Counted from the first letter of the stretch, positions 47,537 through 56,688 are shown. The stretch is 64,000 nucleotides of DNA from Lichenicoccus sp964245755 (GCA_964245755.1 CAXTNV010000003.1:1-64000), one strand, 5' to 3'. Notes: generated by a model from the letters alone, not told the origin. Numbers and translations: made by a program.

Positions 47537-49042
47537 ATGCCCGACGGAGCCGTTGACGCGAGCATCGCAGCGGGCGCGAACTCGCAGCGGGCGAGCGCTC
47601 ATCTGGACGTCATCATCGTCGGCGCCGGCCTCTCCGGGATCGGCGCCGCCTGCCGCCTGGTGCAGCATTGCCGGAGCAAGCGGTTCGCGATCCTGGAAAA
47701 CCGCGACACGCTCGGCGGCACCTGGGACCTGTTCCGCTATCCCGGGGTGCGCTCGGACTCCGAGATGCACGCGCTCGGCTACAAGTTCCGCCCGTGGCGA
47801 CACCAGCTCTCGATCGCGCCGGGCAGCGAGATCCTGAACTACATCCGCGAGACCGCGAGCGAGTACCGGATCGACCGCCATATCCGCCTGCGCCATCAGG
47901 TGCGCGCAGCATCGTTCTCGACCGGGCAGGGGCGTTGGACACTGGACGTCGAGGTGGACGGGGAAAGCATACGCCTGACCTGCGACATGCTGCTGATGTG
48001 CAGCGGCTACTACAGCTACACCGAGGGACACGCGCCCGATTTCCCAGGTGCCGAGGCGTTCCGCGGCCAGCTCATCCATCCGCAGTTCTGGCCGGGATCG
48101 CTGGACTACGCCGGCAAGCGCGTCGTGGTCATCGGCAGCGGCGCCACCGCGGTCACCCTGGTCCCCGCGATGGCCAGGACCGCGGGCCACGTCGTCATGC
48201 TGCAGCGCTCGCCGAGCTACATCTTCTCACGACCCAGCAGCGACAGGATCGGCGATCTGCTGCGCCGTGCACTGCCGCGCGCTCTGGCCGGCCGGTTGAT
48301 CCGGATCAAGAACATCTCGCAGGAGGTGTTCTACTACAAGCTGGCACGCGCCAAGCCTGCCGACTTCAAGCGCCAGCTTATCGACATGATCCGCAAGGAG
48401 CTCGGCCCCGACTTCGATGTGGTCAAGCATTTCACCCCGACCTACGATCCATGGGACCAGCGGATCTGCTTGGTGCCCGACTCCGACCTGTTCGAGGCGA
48501 TCCGCGAGGGTCGCGCCTCCGTCGAGACCGACCATATCGAGCGCTTCACCGAGACCGGGATCAGGCTCGTCTCCGGCAAGCAGATCGATGCCGACATCGT
48601 CGTCAGCGCCACCGGCCTGAAGATCGTCGCGATGGGCGGCATCGCGGTCACGGTCGACGGCAAGGCGGTCGATTTCAGCCGGCGCCTCGCCTACAAGGGC
48701 ATGATGATCGGCGACGTGCCGAACTTCATCTTCTTCGTCGGCTACAGCATGGCGTCCTGGACGCTGAAGGCGGATCTGGTCGCGTGCTTCGCCTGCCGCG
48801 TGATCAACTTCATGCGCCGCCGCCGCTACGATGTCGTGGTGCCCAGGTCGGATGCCTCGATCAAGCCGCAACCGTTCCTCAACCTGAAGTCGGGCTACGT
48901 TCAGCGCGCCTCCTCGATCCTGCCGAAACATGGCGATCGTGCGCCCTGGAAGCTCTACCAGAACTATCTTCTCGACATGCCGCTGATCCGTTTCGGCCGT
49001 CTGAAGGACGGCACGCTCGCCTTCCGCCGCTCCGCATCGTGA
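47537..49042 (+). CDS. FAD-dependent monooxygenase, Baeyer-Villiger type
   Basis: A 501-residue flavoprotein monooxygenase. FAD motif VIIVGAGLSGIGAACRL (about 25-41), the segment GGTWDLFRYPGVRSDSEMHA typical of class B monooxygenases, the Baeyer-Villiger fingerprint FRGQLIHPQFWP (pattern FxGxxxHxxxWP, about 175-186), and the NADPH motif VVVIGSGATAVTL (about 196-208). It inserts one oxygen into a ketone to give an ester or lactone, or oxidises a heteroatom. In this island a ketone-to-ester step would feed the hydroxyacid/acyl-CoA enzymes. Starts 45 bases after the aldehyde dehydrogenase. Confidence 0.9.
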   Translation: MPDGAVDASIAAGANSQRASAHLDVIIVGAGLSGIGAACRLVQHCRSKRFAILENRDTLGGTWDLFRYPGVRSDSEMHALGYKFRPWRHQLSIAPGSEILNYIRETASEYRIDRHIRLRHQVRAASFSTGQGRWTLDVEVDGESIRLTCDMLLMCSGYYSYTEGHAPDFPGAEAFRGQLIHPQFWPGSLDYAGKRVVVIGSGATAVTLVPAMARTAGHVVMLQRSPSYIFSRPSSDRIGDLLRRALPRALAGRLIRIKNISQEVFYYKLARAKPADFKRQLIDMIRKELGPDFDVVKHFTPTYDPWDQRICLVPDSDLFEAIREGRASVETDHIERFTETGIRLVSGKQIDADIVVSATGLKIVAMGGIAVTVDGKAVDFSRRLAYKGMMIGDVPNFIFFVGYSMASWTLKADLVACFACRVINFMRRRRYDVVVPRSDASIKPQPFLNLKSGYVQRASSILPKHGDRAPWKLYQNYLLDMPLIRFGRLKDGTLAFRRSAS

Positions 49043-49066
49043 CCGATCCACTCTCGAGGTGACATC

Positions 49067-50263
49067 ATGGACCTGAGCTTCACGCCGGCCGAGATCGCCT
49101 TCCGCGACGAGGTGCGGTGCTTCTTCCGCGAGGAGATCCCTGCCGACATACGCAGGAAGTCCGGCGACGGCGAACATCTGGCGAAATCCGACCTCGTCAC
49201 CGTGCAGCGCATCCTCAACGCCCGCGGCTGGGCGGTGCCGCACTGGCCGCGCGAGTGGGGCGGCAACGATCTCACCCCGGTGCAGCGCTACATCCTCACC
49301 GAGGAGATGCAGCGCGCCAGCGTTCCGTCGCCGCTGCAGTTCAACGTCCACATGGTCGGCCCGGTGATCGCCACCTTCGGCAACGAGGAACAGAAGCGCC
49401 GCTTCCTGCCCGCCACCGCCAACCTGGACATCTGGTGGTGCCAGGGCTTCTCCGAGCCGGACGCCGGTTCGGACCTGGCATCCTTGCGCACCCGTGCCGA
49501 CCGAGACGGCGACAGCTACGTCGTCAACGGCCAGAAGGCCTGGACCACGCTCGGCCAGTTCGCCGACTGGATCTTCTGTCTGGTCCGCACCGACCGCGAG
49601 GCGAAGAAGCAGCGGGGCATCTCCTTCCTGCTCATCGACATGACGACCCCCGGCATCACTGTCCGCCCGACGATCACCATCGACGGCGCCCACGAGGTCA
49701 ACGAGATCTTCTTTGACGACGTCCGCGTCCCCGTCGAGAACCTGGTCGGCGAGGAGAACCGCGGCTGGGACTACGCGAAATACCTTCTCGGCCACGAGCG
49801 CACCTCCATCGCCCGCGTCGGGGTGTGCAAGGAACGCATCGCGCGCGCCAAGCGCCTGGCCCGCGAGACGCCGTCGGGCGACGGCACCCTGTGGGACGAC
49901 CTGACCTTCCGCCACCGCGTCGCCGAGCTCGAGGTACGCGCCAAGGCGCTCGAGGTCACCCAGCTCCGCGTCGTCGCCCGCGCCCGCGACGGCGACGAGC
50001 GCCCGGACCCGAACTCCTCGATCCTCAAGATCCGCGGCTCGGAACTGCAGCAGGAGACCACAGAACTGCTCAAGGACATCGCCGGCCCGCAGGCCTGGCC
50101 CGTGTGGGACCAAACCGACGAGGGCAGCAACGCGCCCGACCTGGGTCCGGCCTGGGCTCGCGAAGTGGCCGGCAGCTACTTCAACAACCGCAAGGTCTCC
50201 ATCTACGGTGGCTCCAACGAGATCCAGCGCAACATCATCGCCAAGGCTTTCCTCGGGCTCTGA
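49067..50263 (+). CDS. acyl-CoA dehydrogenase, subunit 1 of adjacent pair
   Basis: A 398-residue acyl-CoA dehydrogenase: MDLSFTPAEIAFRDEVRCFF, WWCQGFSEPDAGSDLASLRT (FAD/substrate loop), NGQKAWTTLGQFADWIFCLV and the C-terminal VSIYGGSNEIQRNIIAKAFL. Family members with this ending often pair with a second, shorter dehydrogenase to form a heterotetramer in sterol side-chain and related catabolism. The next gene is such a partner, 41 bases downstream. Desaturates an acyl-CoA at C2-C3. Confidence 0.92.
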   Translation: MDLSFTPAEIAFRDEVRCFFREEIPADIRRKSGDGEHLAKSDLVTVQRILNARGWAVPHWPREWGGNDLTPVQRYILTEEMQRASVPSPLQFNVHMVGPVIATFGNEEQKRRFLPATANLDIWWCQGFSEPDAGSDLASLRTRADRDGDSYVVNGQKAWTTLGQFADWIFCLVRTDREAKKQRGISFLLIDMTTPGITVRPTITIDGAHEVNEIFFDDVRVPVENLVGEENRGWDYAKYLLGHERTSIARVGVCKERIARAKRLARETPSGDGTLWDDLTFRHRVAELEVRAKALEVTQLRVVARARDGDERPDPNSSILKIRGSELQQETTELLKDIAGPQAWPVWDQTDEGSNAPDLGPAWAREVAGSYFNNRKVSIYGGSNEIQRNIIAKAFLGL

Positions 50264-50304
50264 CCGGGGGCTCCAAGGGACCACTCCAGCCACGGCGGGC
50301 AGAC

Positions 50305-51459
50305 ATGGACTTCAACTTCTCCGACGATCAGCGCCTGCTCCGCGACAGCGTCGACCGCATGCTCGGCGATGCCTACGGCGATTTCGAGAAACGCCGCGCC
50401 TATGCGGCCGAGCCGCATGGGTTCAGCCGCAAGCTCTGGCAAGCCTACGCCGAACTGGGACTGCTCGGTCTTCCCTTCGCCGAGGAGGATGGCGGCTTCG
50501 CCGGCGGCCCGGTCGAGACCATGCTCGTCATGGAGGCGTTCGGCCGCGCCCTGGCGCTCGAGCCCTACATGCCGACCGTGCTGCTCGGCGGTGGCATCCT
50601 CCGCCTCGCCGGCAGCGACGCCCAGCGTCAGGCGCATCTCCCGTCCATCATCGACGGCAGCAGCCGCCTCGCCTTCGCCCAGGCCGAGCGCCAGTCGCGC
50701 TACGACCTGCACGACGTCGCGACCACCGCCCGCGCCGACGCGGAGGGCTGGATCCTCGACGGCGCCAAGGACCTGGTTCTCGGTGGCGACAGCGCCGACC
50801 TGCTCGTCGTCAGCGCCCGCCTCTCCGGCGCCCGACGCGACCGCGACGGCCTCGCGCTGTTCCTGGTCGATCCGGCGCAGGACGGTGTGCAACGACGTGG
50901 TCACGCCACCCAGGACGGTCTGCGCGCCGCCCAGATCACCTTCGAGAACGTCCGCCTTTCGAAGCACCGGCTCGTGGGCGCAGCCGGACAGGCGCTGCCG
51001 ATCATGGAGCAGGTGGTGGACCTCGCACTGGCCGCACTCGCCGCCGAGGCGGTCGGCGTCATGTCGGTGCTGCACGAGGTCACGGTCGACTACCTCAAGC
51101 AGCGCAAGCAGTTCGGCGCCCCCATCGCGAGCTTCCAGGCGCTGCAGCACCGCGCCGCCGACATGCTCGTCAATCTCGAGGAGGCCCGCTCGATGGCGAT
51201 GTACGCGGCGATGATGGCCGAGGCACCCGACCCCGGGGAACGTCGCGCCGCCATCTCCGCATCGAAGGTCGCGATCAACAAGGCCGCCCGCTCGCTGGGC
51301 CAGGAGGCGATCCAGCTCCATGGCGGCATCGCCATGACGTGGGAGTACAAGGCCGGCCACTACTTCAAGCGCCTGACCGCGATCGAGAGCCTCTTCGGCG
51401 ACACCGGCCACCACCTGCGCGCCCTGGACGACGCCGGCGGCCTCATTGAAGTCGCGTAG
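50305..51459 (+). CDS. acyl-CoA dehydrogenase, subunit 2 of adjacent pair
   Basis: A 384-residue acyl-CoA dehydrogenase family protein: MDFNFSDDQRLLRDSVDRML, AEEDGGFAGGPVETMLVMEA, FAQAERQSRYDLHDVATTAR, and the C-terminal LHGGIAMTWEYKAGHYFKRL. This ending is characteristic of the partner subunit in heteromeric acyl-CoA dehydrogenases (ChsE-like alpha2beta2 enzymes), which contributes to FAD binding but may lack the catalytic base. The start ATG at 50305 is chosen because the family begins MDF; the open frame upstream overlaps the preceding gene. Both subunits are probably required. Confidence 0.9.
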   Translation: MDFNFSDDQRLLRDSVDRMLGDAYGDFEKRRAYAAEPHGFSRKLWQAYAELGLLGLPFAEEDGGFAGGPVETMLVMEAFGRALALEPYMPTVLLGGGILRLAGSDAQRQAHLPSIIDGSSRLAFAQAERQSRYDLHDVATTARADAEGWILDGAKDLVLGGDSADLLVVSARLSGARRDRDGLALFLVDPAQDGVQRRGHATQDGLRAAQITFENVRLSKHRLVGAAGQALPIMEQVVDLALAALAAEAVGVMSVLHEVTVDYLKQRKQFGAPIASFQALQHRAADMLVNLEEARSMAMYAAMMAEAPDPGERRAAISASKVAINKAARSLGQEAIQLHGGIAMTWEYKAGHYFKRLTAIESLFGDTGHHLRALDDAGGLIEVA

Positions 51460-51524
51460 CACAGGCGCCCGGCCGGCGACGCCAGCCCGGTTGCATCACC
51501 CCGGGCGAGACGTCGCGGCAGGTG

Positions 51525-51959
51525 TCAAGGACGTTTCATGAAGCAGGTCGCCACGGCGGACGCGAGCAGCCTGCCTTCCGCGGTGCTCAACCGGGCCTCC
51601 GACACGGCGAAGGATTTCGCGGTGTGCGTCACCCAGCCTTCGGCCACGAGATCCTCATCCCTCGGAACCGGACGAAGCATCTTGAGCGTGAGGTCCACCG
51701 TGCCGTAGCCGACTCCGGGCTCGAGGGTCGAGTGGATCGCGAGACCGGTTGCGGAGTCCAGAACCGTGGCGGCAAATCCGCCGTGAACGCCGCCCAGCGG
51801 GTTGAGGTGGCGATGGTCCGCGCGTGCGGACAGCCTTATGCGCCCATGTTCCACCTTGATGTCGAACATCGGCACCGTCTGCGCGATCGACGCGCCGGGA
51901 ACCCTGCCGTCGGCCATCGCGCGCAGCAGTTCCAGGCCCGACATCGTGCTGACATCCAT
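51525..51959 (-). CDS. PaaI-type hotdog thioesterase
   Basis: A 144-residue single hotdog domain. The signature NPLGGVHGGFAATVLDSATG (about 53-72) has the HGG active-site loop and the Asp of PaaI-type acyl-CoA thioesterases. It would hydrolyse an acyl-CoA, releasing CoA when intermediates accumulate. It is on the opposite strand and converges on the dehydrogenase pair. The ATG at 51959 is used; the open frame continues upstream but is not protein-like. Confidence 0.88.
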   Translation of the reverse strand: MDVSTMSGLELLRAMADGRVPGASIAQTVPMFDIKVEHGRIRLSARADHRHLNPLGGVHGGFAATVLDSATGLAIHSTLEPGVGYGTVDLTLKMLRPVPRDEDLVAEGWVTHTAKSFAVSEARLSTAEGRLLASAVATCFMKRP

Positions 51960-52356
51960 GCGGCAGCTTCCTTGCACCCGTCTGCGACGTTCGCTAACCG
52001 CCGGATCATAGCGTAGCTTCGAGGATCGACGAAACTCCTCGGCGAAGATGCGCATGTCGCGCCTCCCCGGCGGAGCTCCGCTCCAGCTCGATCCCGGTTG
52101 CACGGCTCGTGAGGGAGCGGGCCGACGCGAGGCACCACAGGCGCCTCAGCCGGCCGGCGCGCCGCACCGCTGCCGCAATACCCGGCTGATGCGTCGCCGG
52201 CCGCCGGGTGCGTCGCCTCCATGCGGCGAGCCGCGCGCGAGCGGGATCCCGTAGCTCCCACACCTGCATTCGGCAAACCGGAGCAGGCTCCGGGCTTTAT
52301 CGAGGCTACGCCGCACGCAGAATGGTGCGGCCGCACCGACCTGTTCGAGGGTGATC
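51960..52356. other. gene-free stretch between divergent genes
   Basis: 397 bases between the leftward thioesterase and the rightward GH15 gene. No gene, repeat or convincing promoter was seen. Confidence 0.4.
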
Positions 52357-54141
52357 ATGAAATCCAAGCGTGTCGACGACGTGTTGCCTCTCGCCCTCTA
52401 TGCCGCGCTGGGCGACGGACGCAGCGTTGCCTTGCTCGGTGCGGACGGTGCGATCGACTGGTGGTGCCTGCCCAGCCTCGACAGCGTGCCTTTCCTTGAT
52501 CGTCTCGTCGCCGGCTCGTCGGGCGGCCGGTTCTCGATCACGCCCTCCGCCGCCTTTACCGTGGAGCGTCGCTATCGCGAGAACAGCAACGTCCTGGAGC
52601 AGACGTTCTCGACGGACAGCGGCCGGGTGCGCATCACCTCGTCCCTGAACAGCGGCATCTCCGGGCGTCTTCCCTGGACCGAGCTCGCGCAACGGGTCGA
52701 GGGCCTCGAAGGCGAGGTGGCACTCGATGTCGAGCTGCAGCTCGGCCGCCGGCTCGAACGGGCGACCTCCTGGCGCGAAACCGGGCCGTCCGGAGACGTG
52801 GTCCATGTCGACGGCATCCTGTGCACGTTCCGCGCCTCGGGCGACGTGCGGCGCACGGTCGAGGAGGATGATCGGCTGATGGCGACCATCGCCACGCGAC
52901 CCGGCTCACGCAGCGTCGTCGCCCTGCTCGCTTCCGACAACGAGCCGCTCATCCTGCCCTCGGTCGAGACCATCGATGCGCGGATCGATCGATCCGATCA
53001 GTCCTGGCGGGAATGGGCGACCGACCTCGACATCGGGGGCCGCTACGAGGCGGTCCTGCGGCGCAGCGCGTTGGCGCTGAAGCTGCTGCTGTTCTCTCCG
53101 ACCGGCGCCATCGCGGCTGCGGCCACCAATGGGCTGCCGGAGCGTATCGGCGGCAACAAGAACTACGACTACCGCTACGGCTGGATCCGCGACGCCGCCT
53201 ACACGATCAAGGCGTTTCTCCGCGTCGGCGCCGTCGAAGAGGCCAAGGCCGCCTTTTCCTGGATGACGGCGACGATTGGCCGGCACGATGGGCTGCACAT
53301 CATGTACAGCCTGAACGGCACCCTGGCTCCGGAGCAGGAGCAGCTCGATCTTCCGGGTTATCGCCGCAGCGTCCCGGTGCTGTGCGGCAACCGGGCGCGC
53401 GAGCAGCTGCAGCTCGGTGTCTATGGCGACATCCTGGAGACTGCGGCGCTGTTCGTCGAGCAGGGTCACGTGCTCGACCTGGTCACCCGGCGTCTGCTCG
53501 CCGACCTTGCCGACCAGTGCGCGGATCAATGGGGCCGCAAGGATGCCGGGATCTGGGAGCTGGAGCAGCAGGAGCACTACACCATGTCGAAGCTCGGCTG
53601 CTGGACCGCGCTGGATCGCGCGGTGAAGCTCGCCGGCTCAGGCCAGATCGACGGCAGCCGCTGCGCGCGCTGGCTGCACGAGCGCGACCACATCCGCGAC
53701 TGGATCGACGCTCACTGCTGGTCGGAGAAGCAGCAGGCCTACACGCTGCACGCCGGCACCGAGAAGCTCGACGCGGCGATCCTGCTGGCGACGCGCTTCG
53801 GTTTCGAGCGGCGCGACCGGTTGGCCAAGACCAGGGAGGCGGTGCGCTCGAAGCTGAGCCGCGGCCCGCTGCTGTACCGGTATTCGGGCATGGAAGCGGA
53901 GGAGGGCTGTTTCCTGGCCTGTTCTTTCTGGCTCGTCGAGGCATACGCGCTGCTCGGAGAGACGCAGATCGCGGAGACGCAGCTCGACCGCCTGCTCGAG
54001 GTCACCGGGATCAATCTGGGGTTGCTCAACGAACAGCAGGATCCTGCGGATGGCGCCATGCTCGGCAACATGCCGCAGGCGCTCAGTCACCTGGCGCTGA
54101 TCCACGCGGTCCAGTCACTGGCCGACGGCGCGCGGGGATAG
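52357..54141 (+). CDS. glycoside hydrolase family 15 protein (glucoamylase/trehalase-like)
   Basis: A 594-residue protein with an N-terminal beta-sandwich domain (about 1-230; starts VDDVLPLALYAALGDGRSVA, with DGAIDWWCLPSLDS) and a C-terminal (alpha/alpha)6 barrel. Barrel signatures: NKNYDYRYGWIRDAAYTIKA (about 267-286) and the late GIWELEQQEHYTMSKLGCWT carrying the acidic catalytic region. Family members act on trehalose or alpha-glucans. No signal peptide, so cytoplasmic. The ATG at 52357 has GAGG six bases upstream. Confidence 0.88.
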   Translation: MKSKRVDDVLPLALYAALGDGRSVALLGADGAIDWWCLPSLDSVPFLDRLVAGSSGGRFSITPSAAFTVERRYRENSNVLEQTFSTDSGRVRITSSLNSGISGRLPWTELAQRVEGLEGEVALDVELQLGRRLERATSWRETGPSGDVVHVDGILCTFRASGDVRRTVEEDDRLMATIATRPGSRSVVALLASDNEPLILPSVETIDARIDRSDQSWREWATDLDIGGRYEAVLRRSALALKLLLFSPTGAIAAAATNGLPERIGGNKNYDYRYGWIRDAAYTIKAFLRVGAVEEAKAAFSWMTATIGRHDGLHIMYSLNGTLAPEQEQLDLPGYRRSVPVLCGNRAREQLQLGVYGDILETAALFVEQGHVLDLVTRRLLADLADQCADQWGRKDAGIWELEQQEHYTMSKLGCWTALDRAVKLAGSGQIDGSRCARWLHERDHIRDWIDAHCWSEKQQAYTLHAGTEKLDAAILLATRFGFERRDRLAKTREAVRSKLSRGPLLYRYSGMEAEEGCFLACSFWLVEAYALLGETQIAETQLDRLLEVTGINLGLLNEQQDPADGAMLGNMPQALSHLALIHAVQSLADGARG

Positions 54142-54250
54142 GGTGTTCGACAGGCGTCGTGCCGGTGCCGCAGAACCGGTCGACGCAGGGTCGTGCTGTT
54201 GCCGCCGTCGCGATTTCCGGGTGGCGACGCCGTCGCGAAGCGGCGTTGCT

Positions 54251-54700
54251 TCATTCTGCCGCCTTCGAGTGCCCGTCCTCGGGCCGCCCGGCAGCCGGCT
54301 CCGCCTTGCGCCCGAGCCCGATCTCCTTGGCGAGGTCGCTGCGCCGCTCGGCGTAGGAGGGGGCGACCATCGGGTAGTCGCGCGGCAGGCCCCAGCGCTC
54401 GCGATACTGGTCGGGCGTCATGTTGTAGGAGCTCTGCAGGTGCCGCTTCAGCATCTTGAGCTTCTTGCCGTCCTCCAGGCAGACGATGTAGTCCGGATAG
54501 ACGCTCTTCTTGATCGGCACCGCGGGCACCGGCTTCTCCGCCGCCGCCGCCTCGCTGACCCCGCCCTTCAGGCCGTTCAGCGCCTTGTAGACCTCCTGGA
54601 TCAGCGCCGGCAGGGCCGCGGCTTCCACCGTGTTGTTCGACACGTGCGCGCTGACGATCTGCGCTGCCAGTTCCAACGGCTTCATAGGCTTGCTGTTCAT
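54251..54700 (-). CDS. MucR/Ros-family transcriptional regulator
   Basis: A 149-residue MucR-type regulator. A helical N-terminus (MKPLELAAQIVSAHVSNNTV, oligomerisation) is followed by the DNA-binding domain VCLEDGKKLKMLKRHLQSSY and MTPDQYRERWGLPRDYPMVA. Of the Ros zinc ligands, Cys74 and His87 remain, while the second and fourth positions are Asp77 and Tyr92; Ros-like proteins lacking some ligands are known in rhizobia. MucR proteins act as nucleoid-level repressors of surface, motility and virulence genes. The ATG at 54700 is chosen for an AGGA eight bases upstream over the ATG at 54709. Confidence 0.92.
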   Translation of the reverse strand: MNSKPMKPLELAAQIVSAHVSNNTVEAAALPALIQEVYKALNGLKGGVSEAAAAEKPVPAVPIKKSVYPDYIVCLEDGKKLKMLKRHLQSSYNMTPDQYRERWGLPRDYPMVAPSYAERRSDLAKEIGLGRKAEPAAGRPEDGHSKAAE

Positions 54701-55240
54701 CGCGGTCATCCTGGCATCGCTGTCTTGCAGAATGACTTCAATCAGATCGCGTTCTGGCTGTCGATACTGTGCCGGTCCTCCGGCCTGCTCCAGCGAACCA
54801 CGCGAGACTGCGACCAGCACGGCCGCGCTACCGACCTCGGCCGGCCTCGTGCAGGTTGCGGATGTCGTGGGTGAACGCGTCGCGTCCAGCACCGTGGCAA
54901 AGCTCTGCGCGACACCGCGCCGACGCATCCTGCTTCGGCTCCGCCTCCGGCACGCGCGTGGTCTTCGGTCGCCGGCAAGATGTCGAGCGTCGGTGGTCGA
55001 GCCTGGGCAGCACTTCCATGCTCAAGGCTCGTCGGCCACCGGAGATGCGATCCGGGTCGGCGGCGCTGGCGTCGCTGGCGCCCTGATCAGCGCATCGACA
55101 GAGCGGAACGATGCTTCGCCGCAGCACGGCGCGGCCCAAGAAAGTCCTTGCAAGGCTTGGCCTCAGGACCTAATTGACCCCCCCTTGGCCCAAGGGGGCG
55201 ATCCCGCCCAACAGGCCGTCTACTGGTTCGAGGGTACGTG
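54701..55240. other. gene-free stretch between mucR and speD
   Basis: 540 bases of divergent intergenic DNA. Open frames here have neither a ribosome site nor recognisable protein content. The only strong element is the hairpin at 55180-55198. Confidence 0.45.
55180..55198 (+). promoter_or_regulatory. strong hairpin upstream of speD
   Basis: CCCCCTTG-GCC-CAAGGGGG forms an eight-base perfect stem with a three-base loop, 43 bases before the speD start. It could be a leader attenuator or a protein-binding site; there is no T-run. Confidence 0.45.
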
Positions 55241-55702
55241 ATGAACGCACTTGCTCAACTGGGGATGGTCTCGGTTAATCCGAGCAATAACCAGCTAGCC
55301 GTCGCATCTTCTTCCGAACATGCGGATTGCAAGGATTACTTCGTCGAGAAGGACGGGATGAAGTTTGCCGGCATGCATCTCCTCGTCGATCTGTGGGGTG
55401 CCAGGAATCTTTCTGATCCAACCTTGATCGACAGGTCTCTGTGCGAGGCAGCACGCGCAGCCGGTGCGACCATCCTGCACAGCCACTTCCACCACTTCTC
55501 GCCCAACGGCGGTGTCTCCGGCGTCGTGGTGCTCGCCGAGAGCCACATCTCGATACATACGTGGCCGGAGCGCCATTTCGCGGCGATCGACATATTCATG
55601 TGCGGCGAATGCGATCCGCATCTCGCGGTGCCGGTGCTGCAGAGAACGTTCCAGGCGGATCGCGTTGACCTCGATGAGCAACGCCGAGGGCGGATATCCT
55701 GA
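55241..55702 (+). CDS. speD: S-adenosylmethionine decarboxylase proenzyme
   Basis: A 153-residue class 1B AdoMetDC. It decarboxylates S-adenosylmethionine to supply the aminopropyl donor for spermidine. Self-cleavage site LAE|SHISIHTWPE: Ser101 becomes the pyruvoyl group, with His106 as likely processing residue and a catalytic Cys in FMCGECDPH (about 119-126). The N-terminus is about 35 residues longer than the shortest bacterial forms, mostly Asn/Ser-rich. The ATG at 55241 has GAGGG six bases upstream. First gene of speDE. Confidence 0.95.
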   Translation: MNALAQLGMVSVNPSNNQLAVASSSEHADCKDYFVEKDGMKFAGMHLLVDLWGARNLSDPTLIDRSLCEAARAAGATILHSHFHHFSPNGGVSGVVVLAESHISIHTWPERHFAAIDIFMCGECDPHLAVPVLQRTFQADRVDLDEQRRGRIS

Positions 55703-55802
55703 TCGGCCGCTGAGGCCTCAGCGTCCGGCCGTTTCATCTGCCAGCGGACACAGGCGCAGCCCCGATGGGCTGATGGTGCAGGGCCGCGGAGACCAGTGCG
55801 CG

Positions 55803-56672
55803 ATGTCGTCCGATACCTGGATCGATGAGACGCTCTACGATGCCTGGGGACAGCGCTTCAAGGTGAAGCGGGAGCTGGCGCGTGTGAGAAGCGCCTTCCA
55901 GGACATCGTCGTCTTCGAGAGCGAGATGCACGGCCGGGTGCTCATGCTCGACGGGATCGTCCAGATCACGGAGCGCGACGAGTTCGTCTACCAGGAGATG
56001 ATGGCGCACGTGCCGCTGCTGACGCACGGAGCGGCGAGGAACGTGCTCATCATCGGGGCAGGAGATGGCGGCGTGCTACGGCGGGTGCTGCAGCACAAGG
56101 GCGTAGAGCGGGTCGTCATGGTCGAGATCGACGGCGACGTCATTCGGCTCTCGAAGGAGTTTCTTCCCGGCGTCGCGGGAGATGCCTGGTACGACGCGCG
56201 CACGGAAATCATCGTCGGTGACGGGATCGATTTCGTCACCCAGACGAGGGCAAGCTCGTTCGACGTCATTCTGGTCGACAGCACCGACCCGGTAAGCGTC
56301 GGCGAGGTGCTGTTCACCGACAAGTTCTACGCGCACAGCGAGCGGGCTCTGACCGATCACGGGATCATCGTGAACCAGTGCGGCGTGCCGTTCATGCAGG
56401 CTGACGAACTGAAGCAGACCAGCATGCGCCGCGCACGGATCTTTCCGCACGTCACCGCTTACGTGGTGGCAGTTCCGACCTACGTCGGCGGCTTCATGAC
56501 GCTGGGCATGGCCGGGAAGGGTCGCGGCTTCGTCCATCCGGATGTCGGCGTGGTCCGCGACCGGGCGCGGGAAGCCGGCATCCTCGGTCATACCCGCTAC
56601 TGGACGCCCGAGATGCATCTCGGCGCGTTCACGCTTCCGCCGTACATCTCCGAGCAGTTGCCGCAGCGTTAG
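55803..56672 (+). CDS. speE: spermidine synthase
   Basis: A 289-residue polyamine aminopropyltransferase that transfers the aminopropyl group from decarboxylated SAM to putrescine, releasing methylthioadenosine. Motifs: TERDEFVYQEMMAHV, GAGDGGVLRRVLQH (85-98; the usual GGGDGG has Ala in the second place), VEIDGDVI, GDGIDFV and the catalytic Asp in VDSTDPVSVGEVLF. The ATG at 55803 is used because homology begins there; the open frame runs further upstream over speD. About 100 bases after speD. Confidence 0.95.
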   Translation: MSSDTWIDETLYDAWGQRFKVKRELARVRSAFQDIVVFESEMHGRVLMLDGIVQITERDEFVYQEMMAHVPLLTHGAARNVLIIGAGDGGVLRRVLQHKGVERVVMVEIDGDVIRLSKEFLPGVAGDAWYDARTEIIVGDGIDFVTQTRASSFDVILVDSTDPVSVGEVLFTDKFYAHSERALTDHGIIVNQCGVPFMQADELKQTSMRRARIFPHVTAYVVAVPTYVGGFMTLGMAGKGRGFVHPDVGVVRDRAREAGILGHTRYWTPEMHLGAFTLPPYISEQLPQR

Positions 56673-56688
56673 CCCGAATGCAGGCGTC

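Noticed and set aside
55464..55802. Upstream extension of the SpeE frame
   Set aside because: It overlaps speD out of frame; spermidine synthase homology starts at 55803.
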